From Darksidea phi (Eukaryota > Ascomycota > Dothideomycetes > Pleosporales > Lentitheciaceae): DNA of 64,000 bases. Below, piece after piece: positions 56,703 through 64,000 of the stretch. Numbering within the stretch: the stretch's first letter is position 1; each line of letters opens with the position of its first letter. The stretch covers positions 1 to 64,000 of the forward strand of contig JASJFT010000073.1 of assembly GCA_030770425.1 (NCBI GenBank), in the 5' to 3' direction. The translations under genes and the position numbers were made by a program. The notes under the pieces were generated by a model. It saw only the letters and a list, made by a program, of their open reading frames with translations, had not been told where the DNA came from and made no database searches.

Positions 56703-57700
56703 GGCAGGCAGTAAAGAAAAGAACGAACGGCGAAAGAAAGAGACGAAGGAGAGAAAGACGGACGAGCGCACAGCAATGGAAAGAGCGTGAGTAGGAAGAA
56801 GTGGGGAAGAAGTAAGGAAGGTTGAAGCGTTTTCGCCGACAAGGCTCTAAAATCCCCAAGATTCCCAAAGAAGGTCGAGGTCGTGTGCCATATGCAGCGA
56901 CTCATGAGGGGGGACAAACGGTCGAGTGGGACATGCGGCTATTCGCTGATGCCGAGCGAGCCCCTGGCGGGTATCACCAAGGTTTAGACATGCATGAGCC
57001 TCTTTTTATCGTTTTTATTTTATTTTTATTTTTTTCTCATTGACGGAGGTAGCTCAGCTGCGCGAAGGAGTAAAGGCGTGAGTTCGAGGCCTGCAAAGTG
57101 ACCGGCCCGGGCGCACGCTGCGATAGCCGTCGGCAATCTGCACAGGGGAAGGTTTAGAGTGGGCGCCGTTTTTCTTGGCGCTGACCCGGCACAACCCATC
57201 GCCTCCCTAGCCCGCTAGCATGCCCCCCTGGTTTGAAGCACACATCATGTCTTCCGCCGGGCCCGTATCCGCTATACTCTTTATATACGCCAAGCACTAG
57301 AATGAACAAACGAGCAAGTGGTGCTACTCTTCAGCCCAGCCTACGGCGAGGGGCTTAGTGGGGTTTCCTCTTTGGACGCTCGTGGTCCAGCCCGCTGCCA
57401 CAAACTCATGGCTACTCAAAAGCGCGGTCGACGCGTCTTCGATGCAGGGGGTCTCTGTTGTTCATGCTTCAGCTGCCCTTTTCCCCTGCGCTGGTCCGGT
57501 TGTGTTATCTGTGGCATATCTCTCTCTGTGGCGATGGCCTCATAGCTTTGTCTTGTGGTGGATTGATCCGCACGCCTTCACACACTCCTTCATTACTAGT
57601 GGGGCATTGTCATTTCTTACTTGTATGAATCGACCTGGCTTTCTTCTATCTTTTTAATATCTAGTCACTCTTTTTTGAGCTTACGCATCTAGCAGGCAGG
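56703..57700. promoter_or_regulatory. Intergenic region between the divergent Stealth and GT34 genes
   Basis: About 1 kb between divergent start codons. A TATA-like element (CTCTTTATATACGCC) lies at about 57278-57292, about 410 bases before the GT34 start, and a T-rich tract lies at 57001-57040. No gene is seen. The divergent layout would allow joint control of the two sugar-transfer genes (inference). Confidence 0.4.
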
Positions 57701-58982
57701 ATGGGTGCAGAGCGATACAGCCATCTCGGCCAAAGGCTGCCCACTCATCAAACACACGCTAACCAGCAACGGCACCCCAGTGCTGGACGACTCATCAAGT
57801 ACTGTGTCCTCGCGATTTTCCTCTTCTTCGTGATTGGACTTTTGCACGGCAAACATCTTTCTCCATCCGTTGTAAAACATCTGCCGATCCCTGTAGACGG
57901 CACCGTCGGCGTCATCCAACAAACTGGCGCCCCAGTACCAGATGTCCAAGCCAGCAACCCCCTCGAAACGCCCACAGAAGACGAGGAAGAACGAGAGCCG
58001 CCCGTTACCGACGAAAACCACCAAGAGTACAATCTCTCCAACGTGCAGCAAAACTCGGCCACTTCCCCATACCCCAAGTTTGGAAAATGTACAGCAACAT
58101 TCGGCGAGCCAGATCCGCCATACGAAAGGGCCATTGCTTCACACAATCTGCATAACGAACTCCACGGCTATCCGCACTATATCCTCCGCGAGCACATGAT
58201 CCGCGGTCTGTGGTCCAAACATGGCTGGATCATGACCATTATTGGTCAAGAACTCGCCAAACCCGAAAATCAGCGGCTGAATTGGCTCATGTGGCACGAT
58301 CGTGACACGGTGCTCATGAATCCGCAGGTTCCTCTGGATGTGTTTGTACCCCCGGAGCCGCAGTTCTCTCATATCCATATGTTGGTCACGAACGATCGGA
58401 ATGGGTTGAACAATGGTGTCTTCATGGTACGGGTCAATCAGTGGGCTTTCAAATTTTTCGCAAGCGCGTTGAGTATACGAGAGTACCAACCAGAGATCCC
58501 TCTGAAATATACTGAACAAAGTGGAATGGAGGAAGCCATTAAACGGGTCAGCCTCGCTTTCAACCCATCGTCCTGTTGATCTGCCGCTAACACTCCTGCA
58601 GCCATGGTGGGCCAAATCCGTGGCCTATGTTCCCCAACGCTGGTTCAACGGCTTTCCACCTGATGCCGATGCTGCGCACGATCACAGCCCCGCACACTCC
58701 CGTCAAGGCTCTCTCCTGATCCATTTCGCCTCTAATCGGGACGGCTTACGTCCGGAGCGCATGACCCTCTGGGGCGAAGTCGCCAAGAACAGGACTGCAG
58801 AGTGGGACAAACCTGTTGAGGAGACGGGCTACCCTGATGAGATCGGGCAATATTGGAATAGAGTAGGGAAAGGCGAGAGTTTTGAGAAGATCAACCGAGA
58901 TATAGGCCATAAAGGATGGGAAAAGTATCAGACGAGAAAGAAGAAGAAAGATGAAAATGTGAAGGAGAAAAAAGAGGACTGA
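57701..58982 (+). CDS. GT34 glycosyltransferase (alpha-1,2-galactosyl-/mannosyltransferase type)
   Basis: Exons 57701-58546 and 58602-58982 encode 408 residues. A membrane anchor (IKYCVLAIFLFFVIGLLHG, about 32-50) gives type II topology. After a stem the GT34 domain starts near residue 120 with CTATFGEPDPPYERAIASH. It contains REHMIRGLWSKHGWIMTIIG, the metal-binding motif WHDRDTVLMNP (near residue 198), LLVTNDRNGLNNGVFMVRV, EIPLKYTEQSGMEEAIKR and, after the splice, PWWAKSVAYVPQRWFNGFPP and LLIHFASNRDG. GT34 members include yeast Mnn10/Mnn11 and fission-yeast Gma12 and act in the Golgi on N-glycans or mannans. The usual DxD appears as DRD. The C-terminus is a Lys-rich tail. Donor and acceptor sugars cannot be told from sequence. 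Confidence 0.9.
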
Positions 58983-59328
58983 GGGAGTTTGGCATGGGGC
59001 GGCGTTATGATGCTTGATAGACTTCAGTAATGATATACCGTTCACGAATAAGCCCTCCTTCGATTACGCCATGATCTGTTATCCCACTTCGTAAAGATAT
59101 GACGGTCTTATTACTAGCAAATCAGGATGAGCGACGTAATACTTGTCACCAACATCCATACACTGTGCAATCTTCCGCTCCAAGCAACATCGCGCGTAAC
59201 ATAGCGGTTGGGAAACCATGACGACCAGTATCATTACCATCACCTCTCTGCTATACCACGACGCCGTCTTTCAGATCCCTACTATACACAAAAGAAGCTG
59301 AACCCTAACATCACTATCTAGATCCTTC
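58983..59328. other. Intergenic region between convergent genes
   Basis: About 350 bases between the stops of the GT34 and GT25 genes. I see nothing in it apart from likely 3' untranslated sequence. Confidence 0.6.
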
Positions 59329-60766
59329 TCAAGCATTCCCTCTCTTCACTTTCTTCTCAACGTCCTTCTTCATCCCAGTCTGCTCTTCCTTCGCTGCCTT
59401 GTCCTTCTCTCTCTGCTCCGCCAACCCCGCTTGAAAATCCTTATACTCCTCGGGACTAACCGCAACCTCGTGGCCCCTCGGAAATACCACTTTACTTAGA
59501 TCAACTTCCTTCTGCAAATCCAGCTCTGGCTTGTTCGCCGGAATGATCCATTCACCCCTCATCAACCTCCAGATATTGAGGCTGACGGAAAAGACAGTAA
59601 ACTCAGACTCGGGCTTGAGACGCTCGCTGTCATTCTGATAACCGCCTGAGCCGGCAGCGACATCGTTGGAGGATGCGCGGCGATCGGAGTCTTTGCTCTG
59701 GGGGCCGATCGCGCGGTAGCGGCCGAATATCATGGGGTAGGCACCGAGGCAGAACGGTGAGCCGTAGGGGTCCTGGCGACAGAGAGCGAGCATTGCCACA
59801 TCGATGGCTTGAGCGTTGGGTAGCAAAGTCTGGTCATACAGCAATGTAGCCGCACCTCTCAGACTCAGCCCGTACGCAGCAGCCCCAGTGAATTTACTAA
59901 TCTCCATAACGATGCGCGTATGATTGCCTGCGAGCTTCGGCGTGCTAACATCTGGTTTGCGGGTCCACGCTCTACGCTTTTCTGCGATAACGGTGGGGTC
60001 GTTAGGTGTGACCCAGTACTTTTGATCCTTGTTGGGTTTGTTGTTTGCGCCAATGTGACCGAGGGCTAGGATGTCCCAGTTGTCGCCGTATGGCGAGCGC
60101 ATGGGCAGTGTAGCATTTTGAATTGCTCGTGTACCGCGCGCGAATTCGACCATCTGGTGGCGCAGGAGAACGTCCCAGTCTGCATCGTCTTCTATGATGA
60201 GGGCAGTTTGGATGCGATTTTGAACCATGTGTTGGTAAACGTTCAGGTGGGCGCGCCAGACACCGTAGTCGCCGAGTCGTACTGCGCCTTTCCAATACTG
60301 ATCCTAATTAGCAGAATAGGTGGGAGAGCACAGCCCGATAACGTACCGATGGAAAGGCCCTGGGATGCATCTCACTCCCATTAACACCATCCGCAAACTC
60401 GATATCTAGCCCAGATACCAATCCCATCAACGCCAGATAATCCCTCTTGTCCGTCCGAGACGGCATAGAGATCGCATATATCTTTTGAAACCCCAAGGTC
60501 ACATTCTGGATATCCCAGATAGGGTCATTCGCGGGTTCTTCGATTGCCACCAATGGGAGATTGTTGGTCGGACTGGAAGGCGATGTTTCTTTCAAAATTT
60601 TGTCGATATCTGGGGAAGGAGAATGCACATAGGTCCCAGGAACCCGATTTTTCAGGCTCGAGGTTGCGGAGGGGACACTGCTGCTGCTACTGAAAAAATA
60701 CATGAAAACGGAGAAGAGCGTAAAGCCGACGGCTACTAAGTGGACGGAGGAGCGGGGAGAAGCCAT
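59329..60766 (-). CDS. GT25-family glycosyltransferase (type II membrane protein)
   Basis: Exons 60766-60347 and 60303-59329 on the minus strand (43-nt intron GTACGT..AATTAG) encode 464 residues. An ATG at 60799 is an alternative start. A membrane helix (VHLVAVGFTLFSVFMYFF) follows a short N-terminus. The GT25 domain has IYAISMPSRTDKRDYLALMG (about 94-113), then across the splice VRLGDYGVWRAHLNVYQHM and the acidic motif ALIIEDDADWD (about 175-184), later ISKFTGAAAYGLSLRGAATL and DVAMLALCRQD. GT25 includes bacterial lipooligosaccharide galactosyltransferases and animal collagen galactosyltransferases. The fungal members are little studied. The C-terminal 60 residues are a charged Lys/Glu-rich tail. 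Position beside the GT34 and Stealth genes suggests work on the same glycan (inference). Confidence 0.88.
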
Positions 60767-61724
60767 TGTGAACGAGTGGAAAGACATAACGCAGGTCAAA
60801 AACTACGAAGACTTAACAGTACGGTATAGGAAATGAAAAACGGAGGGACAGAACGATGCTGACGCCAGATCCGACCACAGCTCTGTGAAGGACTCTACAT
60901 CTCTTGTCAGCTTTGCCATGACGGTGCGAACGCTTGGTGGAAATTGTGGGCACGCACTTTCTCGCGACGCATCCGCTACCGGTAACTCACTACGACATTA
61001 ACTTCCGAAGGGAGTGTCGGATCGCCCTCAAGCCTTCCACCGTACCCCTGAGCCCAGCTCTTACCATCCAGCTCCTCGGGTCTAGACCTAGTCCCACATC
61101 CACCGGCCCCAAAAGCACTCAAAGCCACCAACAAGAATACCCCCGGCTTTTCAACCCATCACACAGCGTCCGCGCATCCATCGTAAAAAAACGATTCTGA
61201 TTTGGTTTGTGTTAGCCACCCAATATCTGTGCCGCAAGTCAGAGGGCGCGATCTTGGCCCATGGGGAGTTTTTGGTAGTGCGGCTGAGGTGGCGTCGCGT
61301 AGTCGCCGAGTGACAGTCACGGATGGCGTCTGCGCAATGTACCCATTTGAAGTTGGGCGTGTGACTGCATGCAGGGATGGTATGGCGGAGTAGCAGGAGA
61401 AAGGAGTGACAGTTTTGGTCGTGTGCTCATCAGGCAGCGTCATCTCTTCTCCGAGGTTGCACAAGAAACTGAGCGAAACCGGACCAACGCCTGTGCATTA
61501 AAATATCGGGTTTACATGCATAAGGTATGGTAAAGCCGAGATTCTGTGTCTATGATTTACTTGCAGGAAGCTTCATTGTCATGATGAATATCCTGTGCGA
61601 GCTTGAGTACCAAATACGTTGGAACAGAGCTATTTCGAGTCACTGAGGTCCGCCCGAACGCCAAAACGAGAGATTCTGAATGTGAGGCCATAATCAACAT
61701 GACCATCTAGTCTGAAGGGTGCGT
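60767..61724. other. Intergenic region, no gene seen
   Basis: About 960 bases upstream of the GT25 gene. A 101-codon frame at 61159-61464 on the minus strand resembles no known protein and is probably chance. Confidence 0.45.
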
Positions 61725-62975
61725 CTAAATCTGACGCTCGGTGTATCTACTGCCGTCATGAGTAGATCCGCAAGTTATATCACCAAAACTGAGCAAAAAA
61801 AGGAAAGAAGGTACTATTCCCCATCCATATTTGGCCAACGTGTCGTTCCCTGTGAAACACCAGAAAAACTGCACAAGCAACGTCCCTAGAGTATGGCAAA
61901 TTGGGCCATGAATGATATACAGCGGAAAAGAGATTTTGCCAAGGTAGATGGTGAGGTTTGTCTGGAAGGGCTTTCTTGGCCACTCCGAGCCGCAGCGGGC
62001 TAGCAAAAAGATGGCAGCGCCCATGCGTTGGAAGGTCAATCTGGTGATGCGGAAGAAAGGCCGGAAGAGGCAGTGCATCGATATGTAGCCCGGAGAGGTT
62101 TCGTACTTGTGCGCGGGCCATGAGAGCAGGTGCAACCCGATGTATAGTACTCCTATTCAAACTGCTTTCCTGCGTGCACTTTGTGGTTCTCGGGCTTCTC
62201 CGCAGTCGGGGGCTATTTGGCGTTTCCATCGCGGATGAGCAAGAACTGTGCGAGACCAATCCCAGCGATGAATAGTGCGATATCGCTCTCCTCAACCAGC
62301 ACACAAAATGTATACAACGTGGCGGTCAGAGCGATGCGTATTCGAGGTTTAAGCTTAATGTAGGCAACAAGGGTCGCGAAGAGGACAATAGAGTTCCGAA
62401 ATTCAAGCTGGATCGTCCAGAGGTGTACGTCGTACAGCGGTCGCATCGGTTTGAAGAGATTCGCGAACTTCCACATTGTCTTGAGCCAGTCTCGTATCTG
62501 TTCCAAATTGGAATCGAACACAATGAATTGGCCCCCATTGGTGCCGCCGAATGGCCAGTCCTCGGAAAGAGTGTATGCGTGATTGTACAAGCCCATGCAA
62601 GCTGCGGTGATGACACAACACTGGACGATGCGCTCGTCGGAAGATAGAGGAGAACAGGGTGTCGAAGAACTTGTCCCAGTTCTGATTTCGTGCCTGGAGA
62701 GGCTTCAGAGACAACGAAATTCCGGATAGTACCCAGAAGAGAGAGACCATCGGTCCCTCCGATGAATACAAATTGAATGATCGGTAGCTGGATCAACCAG
62801 TGACTTGTGTGGAATTAGCGACTTCTACAAAATTATAACATGCACCATGAAAGCTGGGTACTCATTCTTTCAACAAGACTCCCGTATCCTAGCGCATATT
62901 TCGAATGGAATAGGCGTTGGAAATGGTATATGAAGACGAAGAACGAAGCGTATCCACGAATGCCGTCGAGCTATA
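61725..62975 (-). pseudogene. Acyltransferase-3 family membrane protein, decayed
   Basis: Read on the minus strand, successive pieces of an acyltransferase-3 protein appear in changing frames. They are LDGIRGYASFFVFIYHF (from about 62970, after a likely intron end TATAG), LIQLPIIQFVFIGG, then one frame over SLFWVLSGISLSLKPLQ and FFDTLFSSIFRR, then a further shift to GLYNHAYTLSEDWPFGG and LWTIQLEFRNSIVLF, and finally TIYLGKISFPLYIIHGP. At least three frame changes and two in-frame stops (after RDGNAK and KQFE) cannot all be explained by introns. The order and conservation of the pieces make the family clear. These enzymes O-acylate sugars or other compounds at membranes. The gene ends the glycosyltransferase block. 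Confidence 0.75.
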
Positions 62976-64000
62976 CAGTGGGATAGGGCTTTCAAGCTTT
63001 TGCATGTCAGCCCAGAACTAGGCTTGAGATATGCCATCGTCATTCGAGGGAGCTTGCTTGAGAGGACCTCAAGTGGTTGTCATAGCGGGGTCGTGTTGAC
63101 TGTATTGGGTCAGCCTACACCTACATCGCGCGGGGCAAATCCACCTCGCCCTTCGTCTCTCCGACCCAGCTTCCAAAAGGGAGCGCCATAAAGGCTGGAG
63201 TGAGGTCAATTACGCCACCCGCATGTCGGCAAGGATGTGAAGCTAGCTCCCGTCGCGTGGAACGTAATAATGGAGCCAAAATAAGATAGAATTTGCATAG
63301 GAAGATAAAGGCTTGCGGCAGATGGTTGCAGGGATGTATTTTGGGAGAAAAGCTGCTATTGAGCGGTCATAAGAGTTGACTTGAAGCTTGGTCCGAGTAA
63401 GTGAAGTATTTCTTTTGCACGCATTTCCTGAACTCTTTAGCAGTGGATTGGTCCCCGGGGCCAATGGCTAAGCGGGCTTCGTAACCAGGTTGTAGCCTTA
63501 CAGACGAGCTTGCGCGTATCGCTGAACCATGGGGCGTGCGGAGCGTGCTTGAGCGTAGAAATGTGGAAAGAAGAATTCCCCGTGCTGCTTACCCAAGGGG
63601 ACGATAGTCGTCGCGACAAACTTCTTCGAAAGTCCCGCAGCACAAGCACAAGCTGGCGTCACGATTCTCTTGATGATGTCATGTCTCATGAATGGACCCT
63701 TCATTGCCAGCTTTTAGACGATGCACATTGTCAGGAGAAAACGCGTCCGTCGCCATTGTCGGTACAAGCCGCCGTGGGCAGACAGCCTGATCTTCCCTCC
63801 ACGGGCAAGTAGATGCATATCGTACCCTTAGCAAAATTTGTAGAAGCAGAGAATTAAGTGCTTATCGATGAGCACAATGACGGACGGAAGGCATGGTGAT
63901 ATATTGTAGAAGGGTGGAAGGGATTCCCGAGCGATGAAACAGTGCGATTAGTCAGCCGCTAGTCTGCATCCTTCCCCTCAACTAGGATGTTTTCTCTACG
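62976..64000. other. Right end of window, no gene assigned
   Basis: About 1 kb with overlapping short frames on both strands (for example 63437-63649 and 63498-63704 on -, 63510-63812 on +). The first exon of the decayed acyltransferase gene may once have lain here, but I cannot identify it. Confidence 0.4.

Noticed and set aside
57045..57105. tRNA-like sequence (GGTAGCTCAGCTG ... GAGTTCGAGGCCTGC)
   Set aside because: The D-arm and T-loop-like words are present, but the spacing is about 15 bases too short for an anticodon arm, and the ends do not pair as an acceptor stem.
1..64000. CRISPR arrays, bacterial operons, origins or rRNA genes
   Set aside because: No spaced direct repeats, Shine-Dalgarno-linked gene strings or rRNA segments were seen; the window is eukaryotic nuclear DNA.

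Overview
The window is nuclear DNA from a filamentous ascomycete, most likely a dothideomycete. Genes are spaced and mostly multi-exon, introns are short with GT..AG ends and CTAAC-type branch sites, there are no operons, and the proteins are typical fungal families: Rsr1/Bud1, Tudor-SN, Wbp1, NUO-9.5, Tim17, Ecm4-type GST, Zrc1/Cot1-type CDF, Stealth, GT34, GT25, RTA1 and DUF6594. The class-level placement is an inference from family content. Exon joins given here were made by eye from splice signals, reading phase and family alignment, not from transcripts.

Layout. 1-73 is a poly-C end artefact. 956-1972 is a nine-exon Rsr1 GTPase with two 10-nt microexons. 2-9 kb is gene-poor, with a helix-turn-helix protein (7897-8508) and an SGNH esterase remnant (8841-9128). 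9.2-10.8 kb holds a degraded F-box-like/DUF7730-like gene with a duplicated C-terminal module. At 11.2-14.8 kb imperfect inverted repeats enclose a divergent pair: a DUF6594 membrane protein and a protein with two retropepsin-like DTG/DSG motifs. 15-19.8 kb is largely empty and contains a mis-assembled homopolymer/N-gap patch near 19.1-19.3 kb.

From 19.8 kb the region is mainly core genome: a disordered 743-aa protein, Tudor-SN, a small Cys-repeat protein with an N-myristoylation-type start, Wbp1 divergent from NUO-9.5, a BTB protein, an RTA1 pseudogene, Tim17, a disordered CxxC protein, a glutathionyl-hydroquinone reductase-like GST, a CDF zinc transporter, a MITE-like element and a small 4F5/zinc-finger protein. 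46.7-51.5 kb is a second gene-poor stretch. 51.5-52.9 kb encodes a secreted repeat protein with Kex2-like dibasic sites.

The right end (54.2-63 kb) is the most interesting functionally. A Stealth-family sugar-phosphotransferase, a GT34 glycosyltransferase, a GT25 glycosyltransferase and a decayed acyltransferase-3 gene lie side by side. The three intact proteins look like Golgi type II membrane enzymes. This could be a module for building a phosphate-containing and possibly acylated surface glycan.
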